From: Anniella stebbinsi
Taxonomy: Eukaryota; Chordata; Lepidosauria; Squamata; Anniellidae
Assembly: GCA_029215795.1 (NCBI GenBank)
Contig: JARDYH010000005.1
Span: 41,112,001 to 41,176,000 of the forward strand
Direction of reading: 5' to 3'
DNA length: 64,000 nt
Made by a program: the position numbers and the translations under genes. The notes below the pieces were generated by a model that saw only the letters and a program-made list of their open reading frames with translations, had not been told where the DNA came from and did not search any database. Shown here one piece after another: positions 9,865 through 20,828 of this stretch (position 1 is the first letter of the stretch; every line of letters begins with the position of its first letter).

Positions 9865-11050
9865 ATCATCAGGCCTGTATACAACTCTGTGATGTGACCA
9901 TACTTAGAATACTCTGTACAGTTCTGGTCACTGCACCTAAAAATGGAAAAGTGCAGAAAAGAGCAACCAAAATTATTAAGGGGCTGGAGCGACTCCCCTA
10001 TGATAAAAGGTTACAATGTCTAGGGTTCCTTAGCTTGGAACAAAGGTGAGTAAAGTGTGTGTGTGGCATGGGGGCACATGATAGATATGTATAAAATTAT
10101 GAATGATATGGATAAAGTAGATAGGAGAATACTACAACCTGGGGTCATCCAGTGAAACTAAAGGGTGAGAGATTCAGGACATATAAAAGGAAGTACTCCA
10201 CACAGCGCGTAGTTGTGTGGACAGATAGCCTTGTGAGTGTTATCCATACTTGGTAACCTTCTGGTTGGATTAATGCAATACATTGTACATAGGGATACTG
10301 TTGAAAGTAGTTTAGAAACTATATTTAGTTCAAAATAGATCTGCTGGGCTATTAATGGTTGATATGATCATGTGGCACCAGTGCTTTGTAAGCTGCAGTG
10401 GCTTCTAGCCCAATTCTGGGCCCAATTAAAAGTGTGGGGCCAGAGTATTTCATGGAACATTTCCTCCTATATGTACCTGTCTGGACCCTTAGGCCATTTC
10501 AGTTGTGGAACTATGTTCCACAACTGAATGCTGTGCCCGAGGATGCCTGCCTGGCATCCATGCTATTATCTTCTTGGTGCCAGTCAAAGACATTTCTCCC
10601 AAGCCTTTTAAATTTTTTAGATGTGTATTCCTGCACTTGTTCTTTTTAACCTGCCCTATATTGTGAGGTGCCCTGAGAATGTTTTTTTATGGTGCGGCAT
10701 ATAAGTATCAGAAATAAATACAATAGTTGAAAGTATGGAATTCACTGCCACAAGATGTAGTGAAGGCCACCAACGTGGATGTCTTTAAAAAGGAATTAGA
10801 TAAATTAATGGAGAATAAGGTTATCAGTAGCTTCTCGACATGATGGCTATATATCAGCAAGCTCAAGATGGCAGATATCTAAGACATATGCCTCTCAATT
10901 TCTGTTGCTGGGGAACACGAGTTGGAGGGTGCTGTTGCATATATCTTCTGATTGTGGGCTTTCATAGGACCATCTAGTAGGCCAGTGGGGGAATACAATA
11001 CCTAACAAAAGAGGCCTTTGGTCCGATCCAACATGGCTTTTCTTACACAT
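9865..11050 (+). repeat. old interspersed repeat interrupted by a LINE 3' end
   Basis: The outer repeat consists of 9865-10219 and 10735-11050. Its left part contains TCTGTACAGTTCTGGTCACT and GAGCGACTCCCCTATGA. Its right part contains GGAATTCACTGCCACAAGAT and AGGCCTTTGGTCCGATCCAA. The right-hand block aligns with 43895-44290, where it is not interrupted at this point. A separate LINE tail occupies the gap. The order of blocks matches a repeat I remember as common in squamates; the formal name is uncertain. Confidence 0.6.
10220..10734 (+). mobile_element. L2-type LINE 3' end nested in the older repeat
   Basis: Conceptual translation gives decayed pieces of the end of a LINE reverse transcriptase (a hydrophobic block ending in a FKVL-like segment). 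An untranslated tail follows with GAGGTGCCCTGAGAATG and GGCATATAAGTATCAGAAAT, ending in AATAAATACAATA. TAGTTG occurs at both borders (about 10210 and 10726), compatible with a short target duplication. Truncated at the 5' end, as usual for LINEs. Confidence 0.55.
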
Positions 11051-11684
11051 TCTCTACTGTTGCTTGTAACTGTCAGTCCCATTTCCAATCAAGCCTGGAG
11101 GAATTAACCTATCAGCAGCCTGTATCAGCTAATCCCTAAAATGCTGCAAGTGTCATCAGCCTCCAGCATGGCTTTGTTTTCAGAGTAGACTTGGGGACTC
11201 CTTCAAAGAGAAGTTGAATATTATAAGGTTTATAATACAGCTTGAGATTTATTGGCAATTTCAATAACTGTATTTAAATATAAAGTAAATAAGAATAATA
11301 TTAGCACATGATACAAGATCTTGGAGGTATTAATCTTTTCTATAATCCAAAGCTCCTCAAAATCTTTTTATGCTGACAAGTATTTTACAGGGTGAGAAGA
11401 AAGTGTGTTCTTCTGTAAGTGCGAAGAAGTGCAATCTGGTGAATCCGTTTTGAATCTCATTACATAAATAAATTGCGGAAGAATGCACATCCTGGAACAG
11501 AACAAGAATACATGTGCATGCACGTGCACACATGTACACGTGCAATAAAACACAAGAACACCTGCTTGCTTAAAAAACATGCATCAATTTAGCATTCTGT
11601 GTAATGAATAGACCCGCCTCTCCTTTTTAGGAATTCACCCCCCACAATTAGAGGGCAATGAAAGCAATGGTGGAGGGGGCAAAG

Positions 11685-12020
11685 CTAGTAGGTAGGGTGA
11701 CCAGATAAAATCCAGGTCAGGGCTCATGTAACTTTAACAGTTGTAGAGAAAAGGGAATTTCAACCAGTGTTATTTGTATGCAATTAGTTCCTAGTGAAAT
11801 TCCCTCTTCATCACAACAGTTAAAGGTGCGTGCACTATACTAGAGTGACCATATACAAAAGAAGGCAGGGCCCCTGCAACTTTAACTGCTGTGATGAAGA
11901 GGGAATTTCACCAGGAACTAATTGCATACAAATGACACTGGCTGAAATTCCCTTTTCTCTACAACTGTTAAAGTTACATGAGCCCTGACCTGGATTTTAT
12001 CTGGCCACCCTACTAGTAGG
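11685..12020. mobile_element. 320-bp hAT-type MITE with 8-bp target duplication
   Basis: The body is 11693-12012, running from TAGGGTGACCAGAT to ATCTGGCCACCCTA. The identical 8-mer CTAGTAGG flanks it at 11685-11692 and 12013-12020. The whole element is one long imperfect palindrome. Near its centre (about 11842) an extra copy of the terminal motif appears (TAGAGTGACCATATACAAAA), suggesting that one MITE half was duplicated or a relative was nested inside. Confidence 0.85.
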
Positions 12021-13340
12021 CACCCTCTGTTTGTTTGTTTAGTCTCACCAGTTTAGGAATGCCTGAAAAGGGCTATAGAGAAAGATAATATCTGTGGAAA
12101 TTAGTGTTTGCCAAGTAAAGTGTTTAAGCATGGCCCTATGGGAATAGCAAGGCAGGGGATTGGAAAACTATATGGCCAAGGAAACTCAGGTGCTGGTGAC
12201 AATGTTGGGCCATTACTGCAGAAATGGATAGATATAGGAGGAACGAAGAAGAAATAGAACATATGCAGTTATACTTACCTGGCTTCAGAATGAAGGGAAC
12301 CCCAAAGGCTTCTTTTCCTGGATGGTTGCAAGTAGTTAGAAGAAAATATGATGGGCATAGACTATCCTTCGGTTTGTCTGCTTTAGTTCTGAATTTAGAA
12401 ATGGGGCAAAAGCCCCAAGCCACTTAGGTACTACTGAGTATTGTGCTGTCCAGAAAGCGCAAAAGCCTATGATTGGGAGACCTAACAGAGCCTTAGCTGT
12501 TGTTAGGCACTATGGAGCCACCACTGTTTAGGAAACAATAGAATTTGGAGGGTGAACGTTAAAGATGGGGCTTCTCTTAGGAATTCCCAATAAGATTATA
12601 AATGGCTGTGCTCACCTTGAGACCTTTAGTAGCTACTTGCCAATGCTTTGCGTTCTCTAAGACAGCAACTCAGATGGAGGGTGAAGGCTCAACTTATGTT
12701 CCTTTAATGTATGGAACCTGGCTTTGGACTTAAGGGTGCTTAACCAGGGGGTGAAGCTCTCACTCTGGATATACAAGATAAATAGATTTCTCTGGGCAAA
12801 CATGGAAACAAATTTGTTCAGTAGGAAAATTAGGGACTCTGGTGCTGGAACCGTGGGATAGGCATGAGAGTGGAGCAGAGAATTCTAGGAAAGAGTCCTG
12901 AGGAATGATATTAGAAGCCAGTCAGACCCTCGGTTATTCTTAGGGTTAAGGCTCACAAGCATGAGTGATGTCCAAACAGGAAGAATGAACAACTTATCCC
13001 TAAACTCCAGGCCAGTTAAAGGGTTCAAAACAAAGAGTACTGAAGACTCGATGGCTCAGAGACTGGATCCAAATGTGTCAAAAGAAAGAGAACAATAATT
13101 TGAAAAGAAAGTTCAGGGAGATTTCTTGTCCTTTGATTAATTGACATTTGGCTGGCTGCATAGGGCCATAACACTACAGTAAACGATAATTAACTACTAG
13201 TAATGCAAACAAAAGGTATCATGAAAGTCTTCCAAATGATATCTGAACCTGTTGACCTGTCTGGAGGTGGAAATACTTCAGTTGGACCATATATCCTGCC
13301 AAAGATTGGCCAATTCAAAGATACCCTTGTTAGAGGAAGC
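12021..13340. other. intronic or flanking stretch without a gene
   Basis: No exon, RNA gene or repeat family recognised. Confidence 0.5.
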
Positions 13341-13345
13341 ACATC

Positions 13346-13400
13346 CATTTCATTTATTATATTTTTATACCGCCCCATAGCCAATGCTCTCTGTTGCTCC
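13346..13400 (-). repeat. LINE 3' tail fragment, antisense
   Basis: ATTTATTATATTTTTATACC followed by GCCCCATAGCCAATGCTCTCTG matches the antisense LINE tails at 17068-17120 and 43735-43780. Only the tail is left. Confidence 0.5.
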
Positions 13401-15680
13401 TTACCTCTGTGGCCATCCAGAGTTTTATCAACATTCCTGGAAGTTTTCTGTGCTGCTTTTTCTGGAACCAAAATGGATCCTTCAGCCAAGGTGCTAGGGT
13501 ACTGCCAATGAAATACATCAGATTTTTAAAAAGTGAAATTGGATGGTTCACATACAGATTTTATGCCTAAATCCTTGTAAAGTCCCCCCTCCCCCACCCA
13601 GGAGAGGAGAAGTATAACTTTCATGTTAGCTTATAAAATCTGTGTAGATCCTGTTCGGATATGAGGAACATCAGATGTGTGGTCTCGGGCCAGTATGTGT
13701 GTGTTAAACACATGAATGATGTAACAACTCTTAAGTGAGGCTTGATTGAAAAAGGAAATCAAGTGGAATTACCGGGATATGAGGCCTATTGAGGTGGGAG
13801 GAAAGTATGTGCCAGGATTTATGCTATTTGGTGATAGCCATTCCCTTCTGGGACTGAATGATTAATAGAGAAGTCATCTTTGCAGGATTTCCTGGCTTGC
13901 ACTGGAGGGATGGAGTTCTTGTTTAGCCAACTCATGTTTGCAGGTTATCGATAGACAATTGGCTGTCGGAGACTAGACTCTAACATATGTTGGAGTGAGA
14001 TTAGCTGAATGTCAGGAAGTAGTAATTGTGGCTTGCGGGGGAGGGAAGTGGGGGGGGTCTACTGGCCTACATTTGTTGAAACATATATATCTTGACATCT
14101 CTTAATTTTATAGAGCATCTTTGTCTTTGTACATTAGCCTTTGCACAAGTCAGAGCACTTTAAAACAAATAACAAAAATGGCAACAAGAGGAGAAACTTT
14201 ATTATAAAATAACTAAAAGAAAGAATAGAAGTTAGATATGAGCAGACACTTGAGCTCTGTATTTAGAGAGGGGATTTTGATTAGATCTTCCAAAGACTTT
14301 TGCCTATCTTCTTCCCTATCAGGTAATTGGGATCTTCGGCAGGGGTTTCTGACTTCAATTGTCTAATAATAGACAACAACTGAAAAGCTCCCCCCCCCCC
14401 CCCCCCAATAGGTTGTTCAAAGAGAATGTAGGCGGTGGGGGCGGGCGGAACCCAGTTGTGTTTTTTTGGGTGTGTGAAAGGCCTTTTTAGTTTGGTTCCA
14501 CTACAGATCACAAATTCCTGAGCTTAGTGTGCATTCAGAGGCACCCTGTTCCTTAATTTTCAGCACATGTCTACCAACTTGAGCCACTTGATTCTGGTTG
14601 GTAGATCTCTGGGTTTTAGTAAAAGACAGAATGGATCCTGCAAGCTTGATACCTGCCCATCTTATTGCATGTAAATGGGCTGCTTAAACTTCCATTGAAG
14701 AGAATTACAATCTTTTCTCCTACTGTACACCTCTTCTGCAAGTGGTGAGTGGTCTTCATAGGTGGGCTAGTGTTTCAAGGTGAAGGTAACCATGCTAAGA
14801 GCAGAACTGAGTCTGTACAACAATCCCTGCAATCTTCACAGTTCATCCAATAGACTTCAACCCTTGCTAGTCATGACCTTGTTATTTTAGTTTCGCCTCC
14901 TTTCCAAGCAGGTCCCCCCCTCCCAACACCTCCAATCTACATTTTGTAGAAAATAGCCATAAGTGTATGCTGTGAACCATGGAGCATTGCCACAGTGAAA
15001 ACCATGTAGGCAGCTGTTTGCACTAAGAAATTGGGTACTGCTGTCTTTGGAGAGAGAGAGAGTAGCAAATTGACTTAAATGCTTTATTATTTGCTGTATA
15101 TTTTTCAGCCCAAGTGTCTATCTTGCAGTAGCTCCCTGGTAGAACTTTTGCTTAAACCCAGCCAAAGCTATGCACTACATTGGTTCTGCTTTGTTAGTTA
15201 AGGCAAGGAACATGACAGACTTAGGGAAAAGGAGCACAAGCAATTTGCCCACATTATGTACTCTGGCTTCAGTGTTTCCTGAAGAGAAGATTATGAAGTG
15301 AAGACTGGTTTGACTGCCTGGAAACATAAAATCGTGCCATCCAGTGAACACTGAATGTTAAAATTTAACAGGTTTACTAAGGCCCCAAAGCTTCACTTCT
15401 GTACAGAGATCCAGACAGTTGTTCACAAACCTCATGTAGTACAGCTCCTTTGGACTATGCCAGTAGAGTGGAGGATGGCTTGTTTGAATGCTCCCCCACA
15501 TCATAGCCTCCTGATCTGTAGGAAGCTAGCAGATCAGGGAGAGAGGTTTTAGAAGGGCCTTCTCCCTGGAGTGCTAGTTTTCTGTGCACTGGGATTTTTT
15601 TTTACCAAGTTGAATATGAGCTCTCCACCTGCATTATGGTGATGTAGTACAGGAAGGGCTGTACGTGAGACAGGGGAAGC
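13401..15680. other. intronic or flanking stretch without a gene
   Basis: No coding or repeat family recognised, apart from a poly-C tract at 14390-14406 and a short GA run at about 15051-15062. Confidence 0.5.
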
Positions 15681-15682
15681 TT

Positions 15683-15786
15683 CCTGCCTGAGAGATCTTG
15701 TTGAGTTGCTATCAGTCAAAGTAGACAATACTGAGGCTAGAGGATCCAGTGTTCTGACTCACTCAAAGGCAGCCAGCTATATTCTG
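15683..15786 (+). repeat. tRNA-headed SINE-like repeat, 3' part, sense
   Basis: GCTTCCTGCCTGAGAGATCT, then TGCTATCAGTCAAAGTAGAC, AATACTGAGGCTAGA and TCTGACTCACTCAAAGGCAG. The same blocks occur in reverse orientation at 28884-29037 and 59767-59860. The tRNA-like head is missing here. Confidence 0.55.
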
Positions 15787-15789
15787 TCT

Positions 15790-16910
15790 GTCAGTGTATG
15801 CAGGTAGCTCTTGGAAGCAGTATCCCAATGTATTTCATCCAGCATATCTGTATTAACAAATGGGAATGGTATGAATAATGTAACATTAGTCAGTCTCCAT
15901 AATACAGCGGTAATGCTACATTCCGGAAGTTGCTAGGAGAGCCAATACCACTCAGGGTTCGTGAAGTGGAAAGCTGGATTGAAAATGGATTGCAGCTTCT
16001 AAGGGTTTACTTTATAAACATCTGGGATTAGAGAAGCTGCAAGTGGAAAGCCTTGGCAAGTCTCCCTTTACAAGAATCAGTGCCTTCTCAGCATTTTCAA
16101 GACCTACCCTTTGTTTTTCCTAGATACTCAAAGGTAGCTCATGCAGACAAAGGACTTCGCCTGATCCCTGGATTACATGGGCAGGCCTGTGGAGAAGTAC
16201 ACTGTATGACCTAACACTCCACAGTTACACTCATGATATGATTTCTATGATTGTTGTCGTTAAAAGAAGGTTGCTTTTGGTTTATTGCCACCTTTCTTCG
16301 TGGATTAAAAGGCTGTAGAATAACTGCTGGCAATACCATGATGTTTGTCTGTCTCCCAGTAATATGCACTTACAAAGCCAAAATCCACTCGGTCCCATTC
16401 TCTTAAGCGCTCTCAACAACATGTTGCTTTTCAGAATATCTTGGAATATGTAAAAACTCATGTGGAGCATGATGGTGCACCCCTGCTCTACAACTCAAAT
16501 GACCAATTTTATATTATAATCCCAAGAGGACTTCATCTCATTAACCATGAATTTATTTATTTATTTATTTAGATGCTGGCATGGTTTTTCCTTAAGGCAT
16601 TCCATTAACCCTTTCCCTCTCTTTTATCCACCATGGAACTTTGCACCCCCGTCATCTTTTCCTCTCCTTTTCACTCTGTTCCAGCATCTGGCAGTCCACA
16701 AAAATGCACTCATCAAGTTGCCAGTAGTGACCATATCTGGCAAGACCATAGCTGGTAATCATGAAATGAAGAGCAGCTGGGAGAGAAGGGCAAGGAGGTC
16801 ATCCTTAGAATTGCACCAGTTTTTCAGCATTTCCAGCAGCTAGTCAACCAGAATAGCTGAATCCATACCACCAAAAGTGCACCAAAATCAGCCATCACCT
16901 CCTTATTTCT
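15790..16910. other. intronic or flanking stretch without a gene
   Basis: No exon recognised. A (TTTA)n run lies at about 16550-16571. Confidence 0.5.
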
Positions 16911-16911
16911 C

Positions 16912-17026
16912 TTGGTATTTTACTGATGTATTGGTTTTATGTGCTTTTCATCAGTTTGTATACGTTATGCTTGATGTTGTTCCCCGCCTCGATCCGGAGG
17001 GAGAGGTGGGTAATAAATTATTATTA

Positions 17027-17058
<32 letters not shown>

Positions 17059-17062
17059 CTGC
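16912..17062 (+). mobile_element. L2-like LINE 3' terminus, sense, with (ATT)n tail
   Basis: The segment ends with CCCCGCCTCGATCCGGAGGG, AGAGGTGGGTAATAAATTATT and a long (ATT)n tail (17020-17058). A hairpin-like CCGCCTC/GAGGTGGG segment before a short tandem tail is typical of reptile L2-clade 3' ends. The 5' part is missing. Confidence 0.6.
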
Positions 17063-17065
17063 AGA

Positions 17066-17890
17066 CTACCATTTATTTATTTATTGCATTTCTATATTGC
17101 CCAAGAGCCGAAGCTCTCTGGGTGGTTTACAAAAATTAAAACCATAAAAAACATTCAAATATAAACAGCGACAGTATAAAAACATAATATAAAATACAGT
17201 ATAAAAGCACAACCAGGATAAAACTGAGCAGCCATGCAGAAATTAATATGGATTTAAAATACAGATTTAAACAACAAGATTAAAAATCAAACTGAAGAAC
17301 TGTTAAAATACCATGCAAATAAAAAGGTCTTCACCTGGCATCTAAAGGAGTATAATGTAGGTGCCAGGCGAACCTTTCTAGGGAGCTCATTCCACAGCCG
17401 GGGTGCCACAGCAGAGAAGGCCCTCCTCCTGGTAGCTACCTGCCTCATTTCCTTTGGCAGAGGCTCATGGAGAAGGACCCTTGAGGATGAACTTAGGGTC
17501 CAGGCAGGTACGTATGGGAGGAGGCGTTCCTTCAGATAACCTGGCTCCAAGCTGTTTAGGTCTTTTAATGTTAATACCAGCACTTTGAATCAGACCCGGA
17601 CCTGGACCGGAAGCCAGCGAAGCTGGAAAAGGACTGGCGTAATGTGATATCATTGGCCAGTCCTTGTTAACAGTCTGGCTGCCCTGTTTTGTACCAGTTG
17701 AAGTTTCCGGACCGTTTTCAAAGGCAGCCCCACATACAGTATAATGCATTGCAGTAATCCAGACGAGAGGTTATCAGAGCATGGATAACTGTAGCTAGGC
17801 TATCTCTGTCCAGATAAGGGCGCAGTTGGTATATCAGCCTAAGCTGATGCTGTGCAAGCAAACGACATGGCTGGAGATGTTGCTTGAGCC
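17066..17890 (-). mobile_element. L2-like LINE fragment, antisense, RT C-terminus plus 3' tail
   Basis: On the minus strand the 98-codon frame at 17583-17287 shows the end of a LINE reverse transcriptase: a YLKERLLPYVP segment, then AFSAVAPRLWNELP, then a TLYSFRCQVKTFLF close. Upstream, 17749-17600 gives decayed LQLVQNRAARLL-like coding. The minus-strand 3' tail ends in AATAAATAAATAAA at 17066. Stops and frameshifts separate the blocks, so the copy is dead and 5'-truncated. It lies tail to tail with the sense LINE end at 16912-17062, producing adjacent ATT and TTTA runs. Confidence 0.75.
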
Positions 17891-17894
17891 ATGC

Positions 17895-18640
17895 TGATCA
17901 CAGAAATTTGCTGCTTGATGATTTACACTTCACCCTACTTCACATAAAGGCCAGCTCTGCTCTCGCATCACGTTGGGCTTTTCCAAAAGGCAAAAGCCCA
18001 GCATGAAGTGAAAGACACCTCCCTCTCTTGAACACTCTGCAGTTCTTGGAGAACTTTATGCCGGTATCCTGAGCAGTCAGTAGAGTGGAGGGAAAGTCGC
18101 CATTGGTGGCTGGATTTGTGGACCCCTGGTAGTGGCCTCAGCCTTGGAGGGTGTGGACTATGTAGAAAGAGCTGTACTTTAGCCTTTCCATGTAAATGTA
18201 CCACCTCAGATTTTACATTGGCATGGGAGAGTTGTTCTTTGAAAGCTCCTCTGTGTTAAGGCTTTCTGCTTCAGATGGAAGTCTAGGTTCAAATGAGCAA
18301 CTTGCTACGTGAAAGCAAGGTGATACAATGCTATGAGAGAACTGTACCATCCCAGTGCCTGCATATTTGAATTGAGCTCTGGTATCTGGTAATGAAATGG
18401 TGCCAGAGATCTATACATTTGCCCCTTGCTATTTGTTCTCTTCCAGAAATGTAACTGAAGTTGCACTGGGTCCATAGGAATAACACAGAGCAGAGAGAAA
18501 CTCAGCAGGCTAAGAAGCACAGTAGTTCTGTGCCAGGTTCCTCCGAGAGACAAATGTCTGTTTTGTCTCTCAGTTTATTTTATGTGTGTGTGGATATGAA
18601 GATTTGGCCAGAAAAAGCCTTTCCTCATTGACTGCTGTTT
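17895..18640. other. intronic or flanking stretch without a gene
   Basis: No exon or repeat family recognised. Confidence 0.5.
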
Positions 18641-18647
18641 AGTCTAA

Positions 18648-19002
18648 GGCCTCCTCCACACGGGGCGTTTAATGAGCCTTGAAGGCTCATTATAAATTTT
18701 ACCTACACACGAGCGGAGCGCAAAACGGGCGTACAGGCGCGTTATCTCCCCGATAATGCGCATTTTCGAACGCGCGTTAAATAGCGACTTTTATTTTGCT
18801 CCGGCCGTTAAAGCGCATTTTCGCTGTGTGAACAAGCGATTATGCGCATTAACTACCTGGAAAGCGCTTTTTGGGCATCTTTTAATGCGCTTCGCCGCTT
18901 CCCGCCGCCTCCCGTGCAGAGGGATTGTGAGTAAATGCGCCTCCGCGATAATGCGCATAATCGCGGAACCAGGCGCAAAGGCGCATTCTTGTGGAGGGGG
19001 CC
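18648..19002. mobile_element. CpG-rich inverted-repeat element (MITE-like)
   Basis: The left end reads GGCCTCCTCCACACGGGGCG and the right end reads CTTGTGGAGGGGGCC, so the termini are inverted. The interior is CpG-dense and repeats GCGCATT/AATGCGC words at least seven times, in both orientations. No 8-bp target duplication was found, so the superfamily is open. Frames across it on both strands are by-products of its low stop-codon composition. Confidence 0.65.
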
Positions 19003-19059
19003 CAAGGGTGGTAAATGTTTGCAAATGGAAGCTGAAGGAATGCAACAGGTACTTATAGT

Positions 19060-19600
19060 TTTAGCTAATGTGAGCATAAGAGCCTTGCTGGATCATACCA
19101 TCCAGGCCGGCATCCTGTTTCAAACTGTGGATAGCCAGATTCTTCTGGAAAGCAAACCAACAAGTTATTAAGACAAAACCCTCCCCTCCTCTCTTTCCCC
19201 CTCCCCCGCAAACAGGTATTTAGAGATGCAATCATGGCTAACAGCCATTGGTAGATTTATTTATTTATTTATTTATTTTTCTTCCACTGTTCATGAATGC
19301 TTCTCAAAGTGGCTGACAAGAGGTTGTAATAAAACAGACACCCACCTACCCAAACCCCTCACACATACACAACTCAACAGCCATTAGCCCACTGGCTGAT
19401 GGATGGGGCCAGATGGGCTCCCTCTTGCCCTGATACTTGGCAAATTTGTCTAATCCCCATTTAAAACCAGTGGCCATCACCACACCTTGCGGCACTGAAT
19501 TCACCAAGTTAATTATATTTTGCCTTAAGGAAAATGTTCCTCTGCCTGTCCTGAGTCTAAAGACAACAAATATTGCTCTAATAGTTTCCAGAAAAGCAAT
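19060..19600 (-). repeat. old interspersed repeat, antisense, interrupted by a LINE tail
   Basis: The left part has GAGCCTTGCTGGATCATACC and CATCCTGTTTCAAACTGTGG. The right part has TTTGTCTAATCCCCATTTAA and CCATCACCACACCTTGCGG. These are the complement of blocks of the family at 9865-11050. An insertion at about 19250-19376, bounded by ACAGCCATT on both sides (19241 and 19377), separates the two parts. Confidence 0.55.
19250..19376 (-). mobile_element. LINE 3' tail, antisense, with target duplication
   Basis: A (TTTA)n run followed by CTTCCACTGTTCATGAATGC and TCTCAAAGTGGCTGACAAG is an antisense LINE tail. ACAGCCATT repeats on both sides and marks the insertion into the older repeat. Confidence 0.5.
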
Positions 19601-19609
19601 GGACAAGTT

Positions 19610-20327
19610 TCAGGATTGTGAGAGAGGAGTAACCATGCCACTTGTGGGGCAGTGGGGGGAGAGGAACAACCAGTGGGACTAGAGGATAGTAGGGCAGAGC
19701 AACCAAGTGGGTGGTGGGTAGGAGAAATTGGGTTGGTGAAGGGATCAGGAGAGAGACAGGGCAGAGAGAATGGGTGCTAGAAAGAAAGGCTACACAGAGC
19801 ATGTGTGACATGAGGAAATAACATGCACACAAACAGATAAACGTGGGATCCAGAAAACGGATCCTTTTCCATTTGCATGCTTATTACCTGGATTCTTATG
19901 GTTCTTCTTGATTTTGACAAAGTATCCCCCCACCCCAAAGTACTATGTAATTATAGGACACCTCTGTTCGCACACCTGTGTTCTGTGATGCGATGGTGGT
20001 TTTGTCAGTATACCATGTTAAAAAAAAGACTATCCATTAGGATCTTTGTTTTGGATCTATGAATTTGTACTATGGTAGTGCTGGCAAGCTTTGTGCAGTC
20101 TATAGATGGTGATTTTGAAGTGAGTAAATGTAAAGAGAATGCATTTTCTATGGTCCATTTCAATTTTGCTGGATGTGATCTTTATGACTTCACGTGAGTG
20201 TACTTTCTCTGTGTGCATGTGTGTGTGGGAGCAACTGGGGGGATGGGGAGCAGTGGGAGGAGGGGAATGACTTGGGCTCCAAAAGGTTGGGGACACCCTG
20301 GTCTATTATATCACTTTTATTTGCTTG
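19610..20327. other. intronic or flanking stretch without a gene
   Basis: No exon or repeat family recognised. The stretch ends at the insertion site of DIRS copy 1. Confidence 0.5.
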
Positions 20328-20479
20328 TTCTTCTTCGTGGTCTCTGTGCATCACACACTATGGGCTCGTGCCGATGCCGAGCCTCACTTCGGAAACTTCT
20401 AAAGCTTAGAAACTATTGGCGGGAACCCCTCCCCCCACCGCCTTATCGCGCATGCCTGGGTTCCCGCCTACCTCAGTTC
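20328..20479 (+). repeat. DIRS copy 1, left inverted terminal repeat
   Basis: It starts TTCTTCTTCGTGGTCTCTG. Positions 20352-20479 are the exact reverse complement of 26194-26321 (128 bp, no mismatch by eye). The outermost 24 bp differ from the right end, as in other DIRS elements, where the two ends are only partly complementary. Confidence 0.9.
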
Positions 20480-20828
20480 TTCTTCGACCGCCTTGCTGGT
20501 TGCCTCACTAAGGACTTCTCTGAACCGTTCGTGCTTAGACTTATTAGTATTATAACTGAATCTTTCTTCCTCTTGTACTATTTTCTTCTTCTCCTTCTCA
20601 CTCTCCTTCTTTCTGTCGTTTCTAAAAAAAAAAAAAAAAAAAAAAATTGTTATTATATTATTCGTTAACTTTCTTCCTAAATTCTTTATAGTATTTATAT
20701 ATAGTAGTTCGTAAGCCGTGTTAGCGGCATTGGAGTTCGGGGTCCTCAGGGGACGCAACCGCAACCTACCCCCTCCCCAGTTCCCCCCAGTTTTTTTGTT
20801 CTTTTCCCGCCTTGGGGGATACCTCAAA

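Noticed and set aside
12271..12283. ATACTTACCTGGC, identical to the first bases of U1 snRNA
   Set aside because: The similarity stops after 13 bases. The rest of the U1 body, including the stem-loops and Sm site, is absent, so it is a chance match or cryptic splice-like sequence, not an snRNA gene.
13203..13511. 102-codon open frame on the + strand
   Set aside because: It crosses an antisense LINE tail and shows no protein-like conservation that I can recognise.
16926..17147. Frame with a long run of tyrosines
   Set aside because: It is the translation of an (ATT)n microsatellite at a LINE tail.
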